Origin: Solea solea
Lineage: Eukaryota; Chordata; Actinopteri; Pleuronectiformes; Soleidae
DNA length: 64,000 nt
Assembly (NCBI RefSeq): GCF_958295425.1
Contig: NC_081138.1
Span: 25,007,733-25,071,732 of the forward strand
Direction of reading: 5' to 3'
The translations under genes and the position numbers were made by a program. Positions 34,760 to 47,092 of the stretch are shown piece by piece. Numbering within the stretch: position 1 is the first letter of the stretch; each line of letters begins with the position of its first letter. Under the pieces are notes generated by a model. It was not told the DNA's origin. It saw only the letters and a list, made by a program, of their open reading frames with translations, and did not search any database.

Positions 34760-35810
34760 TATTTTAATGTTTCTATAAATACACACTGATTTTTTTAGAC
34801 AATATGTTACGCGTGATTCATCCTTTCCAGACATTTGGGTCGACCGGGAGGTCAGAATGAGATCAGGGCAGTTAACATGGGGGGCCTCACTGTAATGACT
34901 GTAATCCTTTCACCTTTGGCCCTGCCCTTACTACCCCAAACACGTCTGTCTTGAGGTTAGTGTTAATCATAACGCCCCACTCGACCCAGGAGCACAGAGG
35001 GAGGAACAGAGTGTGTTGTGAATGTGGGCATGAGAGAAGAGGGGTGGATGAAAGGAGGGGCTCATTACAATATCCTCAACAGTGCGATGCTCTCACCCTG
35101 CAGCTTGTTCTGGGACCTAAAATATCTGATACCTGATGTGGCCAATATCAATAATTATCTTTCTAAAGTGAGATAGTTCAACATTGTTTGTTCCTCTGAA
35201 GTTGAAGAAATGGTTTAAAACTTTTCTTTGAGCAGAAAACGACAAATATTAACATTTAACAAATCTGATCCCCAGTGTGGCTCCAAAAAGTCAAAGCATT
35301 TATTTGCATTATATCTCAAAGAATGTTTAGCACAATGCATACGCATAACAATATGCAATTTATTAAACTTGTCTTATATTGCTTTTGAAGAAAATTACAT
35401 TTTTATGATAGTATTGTGTCTCCCAGCCTGATTCTTTTGCCTGCGTGGTCTGACTGATGAATTGGATCTTTGGCTTTCAGGATGCAGCTCTACTGTATTT
35501 AATGACATGAGTTGTTCTCTCATGTATGAACACGACTTTTGCAGAAACACATCTGATGCTAAACAGGCAGCAGGTCTCGACTATAGCTGCCGTCGTCAGA
35601 CGGGCCACCTTTGCACCTATTGTCTGTCTTACAGGTTGTTTTTCTTCCCCCCGTTGTTCTTGCCTCTGTGTTTACTCTGTCACTTGGGCCCAAAGTGTAT
35701 CCGCTTCACTGGTCCACAGATGTATGCGGTACACACACACACACACACAAGCTCACCAGTGATGACACTAATGGAGTGTTTAGTCAGGAAGACACGGACT
35801 TATTAACCAG
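34760..35810. other. Noncoding DNA, no gene supported
   Basis: AT-rich, with a CA tract at 35,733-35,750. No exon with good splice sites and no recognised repeat. Confidence 0.45.
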
Positions 35811-35819
35811 TTGAGTGAA

Positions 35820-35990
35820 TGGGCTGGATCGTAATCAAATAAAGCCGAGATAAGTTAATAAGCTGTGCGTGCAGTGGCCTGAGCTACGTGGGATCCAGCC
35901 TGATTGATGCCGCTATTCAGAGGCGAGAGAGTGGTACTTTCAGGAATACAGAATCCTCTAAATAAATCAACTATGTCGCTCTTCTGTTGA
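35820..35990. promoter_or_regulatory. Candidate conserved noncoding element
   Basis: GTAATCAAATAAAGCC, GATAAGTTAATAAGC, CCTGATTGATGCC and CTAAATAAATCAAC in about 150 bp, between repetitive flanks. Homeodomain/PBX-like TGATTGAT is notable. Unverified. Confidence 0.35.
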
Positions 35991-35999
35991 TCATGGTTA

Positions 36000-36830
36000 C
36001 CGAAATATACACACATACTTTCCATCTTCTTTACTCAGATTTATTTTTTGTTTAATGTAAAATGGGGGAGATAGAAAAACAGAAAGTAAGTACTGAGAAT
36101 AGAACAAATAATCATAAAATCTAGCTGGAGGAACCTTGTGTAGGAAAAGGCGGTAGAATATGGGAAGGACAAAGCCTGATTAAATGGGGCCAATTTGAGG
36201 GAGGCAGAGGAGAGAGAGGCAGCGGACTGGGCCCAACAGGGGGTAAATCTGCATCAGTAGAGCTCTATATCCTTCATATCCCTACCCCCCCCCCCCCCCA
36301 TTCCACATATCCATCATGTTAATATACCTACAGCGTGGCCCTCTGGGTAATATATCTTTGACCTGTGATTACGCTAACAGCTTATTGTTTGCACACTGAA
36401 CAATCCCATTATGTCGACAATCTGTTTACATACAGCCTTGCTGTTTAGATTACCATTGTGTGTGTGTTTGTATGCGTGTGTGAGGCAGAGAGACCGTGTG
36501 TGACAAGAGAAAGGGCGTCTCTCCATGTGTCTGTGTCCACTTTCACATATTTTGGTATGTTTATATGTTCCTAGGTTGGTCAGGGTCATTGCAGGAACAG
36601 CGGGAGACTTCCCTGCGTTTAAATGACACAAAAACAAACTAAGCTGTCAGAGATTGCCTGCATCTGCACAGAAATGGGGCTTTGTTTCATTTCTGAGAAA
36701 GTGAAAAGCCCCGAGGCTCAGAGAAGATCAGCACTTGCTCATTTCTCACCGCACACAGTGTCTCATGATTTGGGGACATCTTCATCTCCCCCCACCCCCG
36801 TCCTCCTCCCCTCTAATTTAAATCCTCTCT
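36000..36830. other. Noncoding DNA, no gene supported
   Basis: Apart from the poly-C run there is only single-copy AT-rich sequence. A donor-like AAAGTAAGTACT at 36,083 has no acceptor partner. Confidence 0.45.
36285..36299. repeat. Poly-C tract
   Basis: 15 consecutive C. Confidence 0.95.
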
Positions 36831-36899
36831 GACGAATCACCTTCAAGGCAGATGTCTTAATTTCAAGTTTGTTTACAAGTTGACTATAAAAATACACTC

Positions 36900-37120
36900 A
36901 TGTGCACGCAATATGCGCCATGCTCTGACAGTGTTTGATTTAAGAATAATTTTTCATTTAAATTGGCTGCACGGGGAGGCGCAGACAGTAAGTAACCACT
37001 GCTAATTAGATTTCATCGTCTGGAAGCACACGCTGAACGAGGAAACACAGTCGCCTGTCGGATGTAGCCGTGTCCAGGCAGACCACAGCGATACAGTAGT
37101 GCGCTGGCATGAAGCGTCAC
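36900..37120. promoter_or_regulatory. Candidate conserved noncoding element
   Basis: TTGATTTAAGAATAATTTTTC, ATTTAAATTGGCTG and CACTGCTAATTAGATTTC in repeat-free DNA; homeodomain-like TAATTAG is prominent. No coding frame. Confidence 0.3.
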
Positions 37121-37397
37121 TGGGTTTTTGGAGGGTAACGGGTATTTAAAAGTTGAGTACAATTTTACATCCACTCATTTTCTCTCGGACCCTTTTCTGT
37201 GAGCTGCATGTCCCTTCTCTGCTCTGTTTGGACTTCTCTGGCAGCGCGTAGACTCATTGCGATGTGCAAATCCCTTTGACACAGGATGAATGGACAGTTG
37301 CTGGCAAGATGCCTCGTACCACTTTGTGTGCTGCCACTTAATTGGACCGCCCCAGTTTGCCTTCCCTCCTCTCTTCTCCTGTCCTACCCACACTCAC

Positions 37398-37531
37398 TGT
37401 GGCAAGGTTCTGCGTGTCATCAGAACAGGCCGGTTATGTGTCCCTTCATAGAGTTTTAAAATCAGCTGCAATGTTGGACTGACGAGATCTATAGTGGTAA
37501 AAATGACGTCAGTCCTATTCACATACATTTT
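37398..37531 (-). other. Low-confidence candidate exon, minus strand
   Basis: On the minus strand an acceptor-like CTCCTTACTTTATTTTCAG precedes 37,531 and a strong donor GTGAGTGTGG follows 37,398, delimiting 134 nt. One frame is open throughout, starting KMYVNRTDVIFTTIDLVSPT, but I recognise no domain, and the segment would lie downstream of the AATAAA at 38.3 kb. It could belong to a longer transcript form or be chance. Confidence 0.2.
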
Positions 37532-37599
37532 CTGAAAATAAAGTAAGGAGATGGGAAGTGGACAAAGAGCTTGCATTGGTTTAGGGGGGGTGTCGATCC

Positions 37600-38274
37600 A
37601 CTAGGCCTACCTGCACAATCTTTTCTATGAATAATGGTCACGTTCCATCTACAAGTCAACATGCAAAGTACAGCATCTGGGACTATACATCATGGGTATA
37701 CTGTACATATATACAGCAACATATTGGAGTGGAGCTGTGTATGTTTGTGCATCTGTACGCATGCGCTCGTATGTGCGAGTCATCGAGAGGAAATGTCTTC
37801 TCCCATCAATGTGTGTCCATCGGTACCGTGAAACGTTGAGCAAACCTCCTTCTCCTGCTTGAGCCCTCCACTGTGGCGGACAGTGGAGCGGTCACACGAA
37901 AACAAAAACAAACAAAAAAAGTCGTGGATTCCTTGATGCACAATACACACTGAGAGGTAGAGGATGCACAATGATGGAGATGAGATGTTTGACAAGCTAG
38001 CGTTATCCCTGTTGTCCATGCAAAAGTTTTTTTCTGCCGTCTCTTGTGAGCGAGTAGACCATCTGCTCTCACTGGCATGGCGTCGTATCTCCCGGTCCAT
38101 TTGGTTATCTTCATAGTCCATAGAAGAAGCTGCTCAGAGTTCTGTCTGCATTGCAGTTTACTGTGTCGTCTCCCCCCCCTCCCCCCCATGTGCAGACGTA
38201 GGATCAGAGCACAATTTCAGAACCACACAAAGACAATAATGCCGTCCCAGGCTGACAGCTACAGCAGTTCCATC
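37600..38274. other. Noncoding DNA, overlapping open frames without domain
   Basis: Two minus-strand frames overlap here (37,780-38,121 and 37,806-38,189). The first starts MDYEDNQMDREIRRHA and is hydrophilic, but neither shows a domain or splice context. Poly-C runs stand at 38,171-38,187. Confidence 0.35.
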
Positions 38275-39329
38275 CCAAATTTTAGGGGGAGGAAGGCATT
38301 TATTGCAATGAGAAAGAATATGTCAGTAGTCGCTGGTAGAAAATAATTAATTACATTATTATAAAACAAACATTAAAAAATAATGTGTAGAAATACCAAA
38401 TTGGACACATGGCTCGGGTGAATAGCCTGCTCCTCCTTTACATTTCTCATTTAACTGAGTGATGAGATCATTCTAGCAAAGGTAGTCAAATAGTCATAGT
38501 GTTACCTATCGCTAATGCCTTTTATGCATCTATTCATATACACAGGAACCTGTCCCGATACCTGGGGCTATGTCTTTAACTATGAGAAAACAAGTTCAAG
38601 TATTTTATACCTTTTTTAAAAAGTTTGCCTGAAATATCCACGTACTGAGATGTTTGATCTATTCATATACACTACAGTCTGTCCCATGCTGTTGTCTTCA
38701 TTAATTTCTATTTACATGTACTAGTGTGGATATTGGAGAGGAAGACTAGGCTGTTTTTTTTGTAAAGACAATAAGAGGAAGCTCATTTTTTTTCTTTTTT
38801 CTTTTACAGTCCGACTAACGCCAAAGAATACAGAAATGATATAGGAAATGATAATTACATGGCCAACTGACTTTATATGGAAGAACCATGAGTACTCTAC
38901 CCACAGGCATGAAGGTTTATGAAGTTGGTGAGAGCCACTTGTTATGCTTCCTATATTAGGAATAAGAATAGTGTTTTATTATGTTCTATTTACAGAAGCA
39001 TGCATCACTGATCTTCCCGTCCAACAGAAAATAGTTCCTTCAATGTCTGTCATTGTCTACCGTGTCATTAGTACGAGTCTTTCTTGTTTTTTGTCTTCTT
39101 TTTTTTTTTCCTTTTTGTAGAAAAAAGCTGGATGTAAAATACCAAGGAGGGAAACGGGGGATAGTAAGAGGCCTTCAAGAAATTTCACTGTAGGGATTTT
39201 GAGGGATTTCAGCAGGTTTTTTTGTCTTTTGTTCTTCTGTGAAGTCATTTTTGAATGTTGTGCTTTGTAGGTGCCTTCGTGCGATTGGTCGGCCACTCTG
39301 ATGTCGTCACTGCTCAGCCGTTTGGTTAT
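38275..39329 (-). other. Candidate terminal exon with 3' UTR, minus-strand gene
   Basis: On the minus strand, a C/T-rich tract ending CTCTCCCTCTGTCAACAG stops at 39,330 and makes a strong acceptor. Sequence after it could end a protein in two ways: one frame stops after NQTAEQ, and another reads ITKRLSSDDIRVADQSHEGT and stays open to about 39,057. The first 70 nt are GC-rich at third positions in the long frame, then composition changes to U- and A-rich DNA typical of 3' UTRs, reaching AATAAA at 38,304-38,299 (GCAATAAATGCC) near the proposed end. Total about 1.05 kb. No gene is recognised. RNA evidence could be decisive. Confidence 0.35.
38299..38304 (-). promoter_or_regulatory. Possible polyadenylation signal AATAAA
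   Basis: AATAAA on the minus strand in the context GCAATAAATGCC, about 1 kb after the candidate terminal acceptor at 39,330. The downstream DNA is A/C-rich rather than clearly GU-rich, so the call depends on the exon model. Confidence 0.3.
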
Positions 39330-39351
39330 CTGTTGACAGAGGGAGAGCGTT

Positions 39352-39364
39352 GGGGGGGGGGGGG
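39352..39364. repeat. Poly-G tract within pyrimidine tract of candidate acceptor
   Basis: 13 G on the plus strand, a C run on the minus strand, lying 22 nt upstream of the candidate minus-strand acceptor. Length variation here would alter the polypyrimidine tract. Confidence 0.8.
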
Positions 39365-39365
39365 A

Positions 39366-40070
39366 TGGACAAGTAAAGAGAAAAAGAAAAAAGAAAAGTC
39401 ATTAAAGTTTTATCCAGACTGCAGTTCTCTCCCACACTTAAGTGCAATGCTTCCATGCATGCATTCATGCACACACACACACACCTCACTTGTACTATTA
39501 GTCAGTGAGTGTCTAACATTGTAAGCTGTACACGGGCCTTGTCTGGACTCTTGTTTGTCCGCGCAGGGTTTATGGTGACATGCAGTGAGTCACAGCATTT
39601 GGGGGCTCGGGGAGAGGGGAGCTTGGCTGTCACCGTTGCCAGTGTAAATACAAAGGCCGAGTGACCACCCTGTGAGTGTATGTGGTGAGCCCACTTGGCT
39701 GAAATTCAGAGTGACAGTGGCGTCAGCATGGGGGGGCTGACTCTTTAATCATCTTCAATTAAGGCCAGCGAGAGACGAGCAAATTCACCGAGAGTGTGGG
39801 TGAGTCTCCTCCATGTCTACATCCCTTTACATTAATCAACCTGTTCATGCTATTATTCTATTAACACATAAAAACATACACACTTTTCCAACAATATTCT
39901 GCTTCTGTGTCATGAAACACACAAAGAGGCTTTGGCAACATGTTTACACGTACAGTATGTGTGATTTGTGTCGCCAGAAGAACAATCTGTGGGTTGGACA
40001 TTTTCCTTCTGCACAGGAATCCAGCTGCACTAGTAACATGACCCGAACTGCGATGGTTCCTACCCAGCGC
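39366..40070. other. Noncoding DNA, no gene supported
   Basis: If the minus-strand gene model is right this is its last intron. Contains a short CA tract at 39,471-39,484 and a donor-like GTGAGTC at about 39,799 on the plus strand without partner. Confidence 0.4.
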
Positions 40071-40079
40071 CTTTTATAA

Positions 40080-40300
40080 ATGACCATAAACACATTATTG
40101 ACATTGCATTGGATCTCATTACGGCTCCACCTGCACTTGTAAAATTGCGGTTGTTCACATGTAGTTCATTATCCCGCACGCTACGCTCTAAATGAATTGA
40201 TGTTTTATCTGGATCTTAATTAAAAAAGTATTAATTACGTAAAGCAGATGCTGTGATAAGATTTTTTTTTTCTTTTAATTTAAGACGCAGCGGATCACGT
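40080..40300. promoter_or_regulatory. Candidate conserved noncoding element
   Basis: CCATAAACACATTATTGAC, AAATGAATTGATG, GATCTTAATTAAAAAAG and GTATTAATTACG with no repeats. FOX-like ATAAACA and several homeodomain cores. Unverified. Confidence 0.35.
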
Positions 40301-40779
40301 TACACAGCCGGTCATGCTACTCTTAGTTATGTGGGTTCTTAAGATCAATTCTTAAGTGTTGAAACGTATGTGCCTTTCTAATATGACCTAATTGACTTGA
40401 TATGATATTTCCACATGGAGCTTGGTAAGAGCAGAAATATCCCTGGAGTGGAGCTCATCCCTTGGCTGAGAATCACTGAGATTATTGTTGATGTTAATAA
40501 AGCTTGTGCCGAGCCTTGATAAAAGATGCACGCAAGACTATAATTACATTCCAACTGTTGCTAAGGAATTATAAACATTTACATGAGATATCGCTGCTAT
40601 CTGTGGTCTCACCGCGCACGGAAAACAAGCAATCCAGCAGTATCCGTGGCCCCTCGCCACATGACATAGACTGTGTTTACTTTTCAACACTACAAGCTCA
40701 AATCACTGCGAGCTAAATGTCTGCTTTGTCCGTCTTCTGCACAGCAGTGAGCCGTGTTCTATGAGCTAATATTCCACAG

Positions 40780-41640
40780 CTGAGATCACAGCCATTGCTC
40801 CGGGGCACGTTACATCCACTGTCGGAGAACGGCACATGAAGTCGAGATTTCAGCCCGACAAGACTGGCCGCGGTCCCAGGATGTGTGATAACGGAGCGTG
40901 TGATGGGAATGCGCGGCCGCCTGGGCCTCCAAAGCCAGGTGTTAGCACTTCAGATCACTGCCTCATCAATAATTGACAAAGGCAAACCAATCAGAACAAT
41001 TTGCTCCCCACAGCGAAGTGCTAGAGCAGCCTAACACCGGTGAATCATTAATGAGGCAATTAGATGAAATGGTTAGACAGTTAGCCCTCACTGGCAGCGC
41101 TCCTGTGATGCAGCTACGACGGGGCCTGTACACAGGAGCCGCACATGACGGAGCGGTGTGAGCCAACGGAACCTCAGAAAGAGAGAGCCTGGATCGTGCA
41201 GCAACGCTGGGAGTCGGAGATGAGCCTCCGTATGGTTGGAATGTAACTTGTGTCAGTGATGCCAAGCTCTCCATCTGTTGACCACAGCTCAGAGGGCCAA
41301 TAATGGGAACAAACCCAATTGGCCATTACCATGGGAGATTGACCTTTATTGGTTGTTGTAACCATTGCACAGGCCAACAGAAGACGTCTCCCGGGTGATT
41401 CAAGTGTGGGAGAGCCTTTATGGACATGGATAAAATCGACCTCGGTGACATCACTCAAACATGGGGAAAGCAACAACAACAATAACAGCAAAGATGGAGT
41501 TTGCCTTTGAAGAGCCGAGATCCTGGATTGTTGCTTGAGAGGAAAATCAAAGCCCCAAGGGAGCTCCTCACAAAGCCTCATCGATTGGCCATATTGGAAC
41601 CATTTCATAGTTTGTCGATGCTCTCCCGCCTGCTCTCTCA
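40780..41640. promoter_or_regulatory. Candidate conserved noncoding element cluster
   Basis: About 850 bp of repeat-free DNA of balanced composition. Words include CATCAATAATTGACAAAGG, AAACCAATCAGAACAAT, GAATCATTAATGAGGCAATT and a CCAAT/ATTGG group at 41,297-41,355. PBX/NF-Y-like, SOX-like and homeodomain cores coexist. Two antiparallel open frames cross it (40,973-41,161 plus, 41,174-41,608 minus) with no domain. Probably a large regulatory block. Confidence 0.4.
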
Positions 41641-41649
41641 GCCCTGGGT

Positions 41650-43020
41650 CCGGTACAGACTCATTAAATTAAACTAGCATCCTTGATCTCGACAACAAAC
41701 CATGCAAACACTACATAATACATGGATTATTCTCCAACATGCATCCCTTCCACCCTCTTATCTAAAGTAAATATTTTACACAAAACCCATTTTGTTTGGA
41801 CCCGATGAGATTAAAAATGGTGGTTGTTTACTCTTCCTCATTTACAGCTTTTCCCCTGCAGAAAAAAAAACAACAAAAAAAAAACGAGAAAAGAAATGAA
41901 AGACGCCATTTCCCTTTAAATGTTTAGTCTCCCAATCACCCTAATGCATTCTCAGTCTCAGTATATCTCTGTGATTGAAGGATTTGAAATGAGAGTGAAA
42001 AAGCAAGAGAAAGGGAGGGGGGCGGGAACAAGGCTGAAAGAAGGAAAGAAGGGGGAGGAACGCATACTTAAATCATAGGCTTCATAAACGTAATTGTGAG
42101 CAGAGAAAGTCTGAGTGCAGCTTTCCACTCTAAAAGGTGACAGAATCATGCTTCAGTGACGTGGACTGTACGTTATACTTTCACTGCAAAAATCAAAATC
42201 ATTTATTCCAACTTGAAATCAGAGGACAGTGCAGGGAAGCAAATGAAATATCTCACTTTAGTTTTTTAACGCTACTTTAATGTTAATGCATTGCACACAC
42301 GTTGCTCTTTTTTATTTTAAGTACATTTTAAATGGTGATTGGTATTTCTAACCTGTCTGCAGTGGTAATGAATAAATCACCAGTGAGTTTCTGAAGAAAA
42401 TGTAATCTCTGTTATAGCAAATCTCCTAAATGTATTCATTGTTTATTGTGTAAGGTTATCTTTCAGTTTTTATGTAGGATAAAAAAAACAAAGCACTAAT
42501 TTGTTGTGTCTGGTTTTTTTATAGCTTGACACCTAATTATTATTAGTATTATTATTTGTTTAATTTGCATATGTATTTCATTCTGTGTGTGTGTGTGTTA
42601 TTATATTATTATATCCTTTGGAATTCCTTTGGAATTAAAAAAAAGAGAGTAAGAGTAATTGATAACTAGCCACATCAAGCTGCGTTGTTGATATTGACAC
42701 TTATGCAGATATTGTAGACAGCTAGTCTCCGTTTAATGATTGCTATTCACTTTTATAGCCCTCCCAGGACACCGTCCTCAATAAATATTTGCAAACGGGA
42801 AATTTGCAGCGAGACTTGAGAGAGTCATAACCCTGGCACCCGTGTGTTTTGAGATTAACGTGTAATTAAAATAGTAAATCAATATTTATTAAGTAGTATT
42901 ACAAAGCAAATGAGGAATAGTGTCAGGTCGTATAATGAGTGACTGGGTTGAAAGAGCGTCCTTACCTATACTGTACGGTATATACACGTACTTTTATGGA
43001 AATAAATGTCACAACGTGTG
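41650..43020. other. AT-rich noncoding DNA
   Basis: A-rich (41,862-41,884) and T-rich runs, a TTATTATTATT patch near 42,538-42,556 and a (GT)n run of about six units at 42,585. A donor-like minus-strand site at 42,964 has no acceptor. Sequence at 42,700-42,950 is less repetitive and may be constrained. Confidence 0.4.
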
Positions 43021-43024
43021 AATC

Positions 43025-43027
<3 letters not shown>

Positions 43028-43055
<28 letters not shown>
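43028..43055. repeat. (AC)n microsatellite
   Basis: 14 AC units. Confidence 0.95.
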
Positions 43056-43059
43056 TATA

Positions 43060-43940
43060 TCACAAATGCAGGTACAGAAACCTCACCTCACACGAAGACC
43101 CCCCCCTTCCTTTCCAAACCACACTGTTAAATGTGGAGTCTACACTTTTTCATTCACTCACCGCATCTTTCCCACAGTTCTCATCTCAACACTTTCATGC
43201 TCACAGTAGCTACAGTTTTTTGTTTTTTTTAAGAGAGAAAACACACGTGAAAAACAGCCCCCACCTCTCGCACACTGCAGCGTGCCGAGAGAGTGAGAAA
43301 CGGACCTCGTACGTTACAGAAACGTTTTCATTCTCAAGAAGAGATTCAAGAGGAGATATTAAAAGCTTAATGGACTGGTCCTCCTATTGTTTAAAAAAAT
43401 GCTTGACATAAAATTGGCTAAAGAAAACATTGGGTTGGCCTCAATTATGCATTGAAAATAAAGTTATGAGCCACCGGCTGAATTATTGATGCTGGCACCG
43501 GGAACAAGAGCATGTTGGCAACGTGTCACCGCTTCCCTTTTCTTTTCTTTTTTTTTTGCTGATGCTTCATCTTGTATTGATAATTTTTCATCTAAAAAGC
43601 CCATGAAGTCTTGATCTGTGAAAGATGGAAAAACACACCATGAATATTGGAAATGTAATGCAATGTTACTGGAAGAGGAAAATGGATAACATCAAGTGCA
43701 CGATGGAGGAAAAATTAAATAAAAGGGGAAATATGTAGCTCTGAGATGTGACTTTAATCAAGCACGTTGGAGCAAGGTAAGCTCCCCCTTTTTTATTATC
43801 TATAGAGTACATATATATGAAAAGCACTAGGCCCTCAGCCTCGGGACTGTCCCGTATTGGCTGACACACTTCCTGTGATGCAAATGATTGTGGTTCTGCC
43901 GGTAGACTATCTCTATTCCTTTTGTCGCTCTGACTCAGTT
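43060..43940. other. Noncoding DNA, no gene supported
   Basis: Single-copy AT-rich DNA. A plus-strand donor-like AAGGTAAGCT at 43,775 has no convincing exon. Confidence 0.4.
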
Positions 43941-43941
43941 A

Positions 43942-43943
<2 letters not shown>

Positions 43944-43993
<50 letters not shown>

Positions 43994-44002
43994 AGAGAGA
44001 GC
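43944..44002. repeat. Compound (CA)n(GA)n microsatellite
   Basis: About 23 CA units followed directly by about six GA units. Confidence 0.95.
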
Positions 44003-44009
44003 ATGTGAA

Positions 44010-46830
44010 GAACAAAAGAGGAGAAAATAAAAGAAGTTACTGCTTTTGTTTCCATTTAAACGTGTAGCTCTCTGATCAACACCAGAAGGCATAAAAACAA
44101 GGAGAAGACAGAGAGGCAAAGTAAATAATTGTAACGATAGCGATAATCACATTAGAAATCTCATCGCTTTATGCAAAGTGCAGAGGCCGATGATTGAATG
44201 TGTTCAAAATTCCAGACGACCTGCCACTAATTTCTATGCTTAATAAAAGTCTGATGTGATTTATTTTGCCATTTTTTCCTTTGATGAACTTTTCACATTT
44301 TCACTTTTTTCCACCTCCTAGATTTTTATTTCTCGTTCAGGATCAAAAGTACAATGATTTCGTCAAATCAAAAACAAACGGAAACTATATTCTGTGAAAC
44401 CTTATTAAATCATGGACTAAAAACTTACTGGCAAGTCAACTTGGCAGGTCCGTAAACGGTAAAGTCACACTCAACAAAAACATGTTAACTTCCTTTTTTT
44501 CCCAGGTTTTTACTTTAAATTCTACAAGTTCTACAATGTTCAGTGCATCACTGCTTCAGTGTCCACAGACACGGACAGTACATGCTCTTTCTGTGTCTTG
44601 GATAAATGTATTTTGGAGTCAGATCACACAGCTTTTGTAAACCCTGGGGTCAAATCAAGTGTACGTTAGTTTGCCCGAGTGACTCGATGGTAGTCATCCG
44701 CCCACATGTGACCAAAAAACGTCACTTTAACGTTAATAGAGATAACTCGTGTTTATCAGGATGGACCTTATTGATCTTCCTACCGCTGGGGAAACAACCT
44801 CTCGATATAAAAGTGAGTCACGGAGTAACTGAGTATATTCCGACAGTTTATACTCTTAAAATAGAGAGAGGCGACGTGAACAATTTACGAAATGGAAATA
44901 ATGGGATTGTCAAAGAAGATTATAGTATAGATTATAGAAGTTTACAGATTAAACACTCTCTTTATGGATGAAGCCATGAGAGTGACACCACGAGTATGTC
45001 GTGTTTCACAATCTTCACACAGCCAAACACTTCTGTCTTTTTTGTGTTTCATTTTTAAGTTTCATTTATTCTCTTTATTTCATTGAGCTGCATTTCCCCC
45101 CAGATTACACGCCGCATATAGCTGCACAGCCTCTGCATGTGGCATCACAGAAGCAATTTAATCACATTCAGAGTTATGATGAATCTTTTTTTTATCAAAT
45201 TGTGCTGCTTGCTTTCAGTTCAGTTAAAAGAATAGTATGGTAGCATTTTATTGGAGACAAATCGGCTATTAAAACAGTCAAGTTGTGTCTGAAAGACAAA
45301 AAAAGAGCCCAAAAAAAATCTCATGATACTGAGGATTTATTTTCATAGATATTTCTTAGTTCATTTCCTTAGCAGACATTCAATTATGTTATAATTTATT
45401 AGTCTTGTGTGGATTTTTCAAATTAAAATTTAAATGACTGTCAATTGTTTCATCACATAACAATGGAAATTGAAAATGTAAATGTTTTTTTCCTCAAAAA
45501 GAAGAACATATGAATACATGACTATCTACATGAAGTATAAGTTGAGTAAGTTTTCTTTCTTTAAATAGAAAGTTGACATTTTCAGGAGGGATCAGAAAAC
45601 ACTCAATGAATCATCAAAGACAGAGCGATCAGCAGAGTCATACAGGCTTTAAAGTGTGTTTGATGTTTCTCAAAAAGACGTTATGAGTGGTCTTAGCGCG
45701 TGGCCACGTGAGGGCCAATGACAATCAAAGAGAAAAGCTCTTTGCAGAGGAGTCGGACACATGCACATGAGCCCATACATTTCCAGCTGACTACACGTGT
45801 CTTTATGTTCTGCTTCGTGTCAGTTTGGTCCTGCAGTGACTCAGCCTGTGTCTTTCATCTCACTGACTGTGACTGTGGAGACGCTGTTGTTTCTGATTCA
45901 TCTGAACGTGTGTTCTAACTGGCAGTCAGGAGGCCACCGTTAACCTCTCCACACCTCCACAGATCTTTTGTTTGCGAGGTGTGAGATGTTCGCTGGTACA
46001 CAGTCACCCACTCTCTTCCCCTTCAGGATCCGGTGACGGTGTCCCGAAGAGGAGTTGCTATTTAATCCCTTTTCTGATTCTCTTTTTTCTCTCACCGCAC
46101 TACGACAGCACATTTCCGCCGATTGTAGGTGTAGATTAAAAGCAACCGTTAAATTCTCCTCTTAATCTAGATTGTATTTTTTTTTCCCACGGGTTTGAAC
46201 GCCGACGACATGATTTACGTGTTATAGCCACGTCCTCGTCGGCAGTTAATGCTCCAGTCCAAGTCTGATCCCTGACTCAAGTACGACAACACAAACCCAA
46301 AAAAAACACACAGACATAAACACAACCCTTTGGACTGACTGCTTCATGTTTTGCCGTGTGTCGAGCAAACTCCCCGGGTTTAAAAATCTCATCTGAAGAA
46401 AATGTTCCTTCTGTCCTCCCTCTGCTGCAGATGAAGAACAGGCGTTTGAGTAATTATGGTGCATTATCGCCAAGGAACGTTTCATTGCTACATTCTGAGC
46501 TGTGTAGTGAGCAGTGACAAACGAACGACCGTTTTAATTTCTATCGGGAGGAAAAACACATGGCTGGAGCCAATGAAGTCAGCTCTCTCATTCTGCCACT
46601 GACTGAGACCATCTGGGCCGAATAAAGTTTTTCCCTTTGAATCAACAGCTGTTGGAAATTACGCAGGAACACTACTTCCCATCGTATTGGCCCTTTCTCG
46701 TTTTCTTTCTTTGCTCTCTCTCTTTCTCTCTTTGAAAAGCGGCCGTGTTTATTTTTATGGTTTTGCAAGATTTGATCACGGCAATAAAAGCAAAAAAAAA
46801 AAAGGCGTTCTAAACGCACCTGTTTCCTCT
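44010..46830. other. AT-rich noncoding DNA
   Basis: No exon with paired splice sites and no recognised repeat family. An acceptor-like CTCTCTTCCCCTTCAG ends at about 46,025 on the plus strand, after which one frame (DPVTVSRRGVAI) stops within 13 codons; too weak to call. The stretch 46,440-46,720 is of higher complexity and might be constrained. Confidence 0.4.
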
Positions 46831-46949
<119 letters not shown>

Positions 46950-47092
46950 TGCACGTCTTTTGTTCTGTATCTTTCCCTCGCTCAAGCTTCCGTCTCTGTG
47001 ATGGTGATTGAAGGGCTGACCATGTCAGTCAATCTGTCAGTGGCTGACAGTTTTACAACACATGCACTACACTGATGGGTGCCATCACTCAC

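Noticed and set aside
37780..38189. Overlapping minus-strand frames as a coding exon (MDYEDNQMDREIRRHA...)
   Set aside because: Hydrophilic and tempting, but no splice sites, no domain, two frames equally open, and position beyond the candidate polyadenylation signal.
46026..46075. Plus-strand terminal exon after CTTCCCCTTCAG
   Set aside because: Stops within 13 codons in the best frame, and no upstream exon was found.
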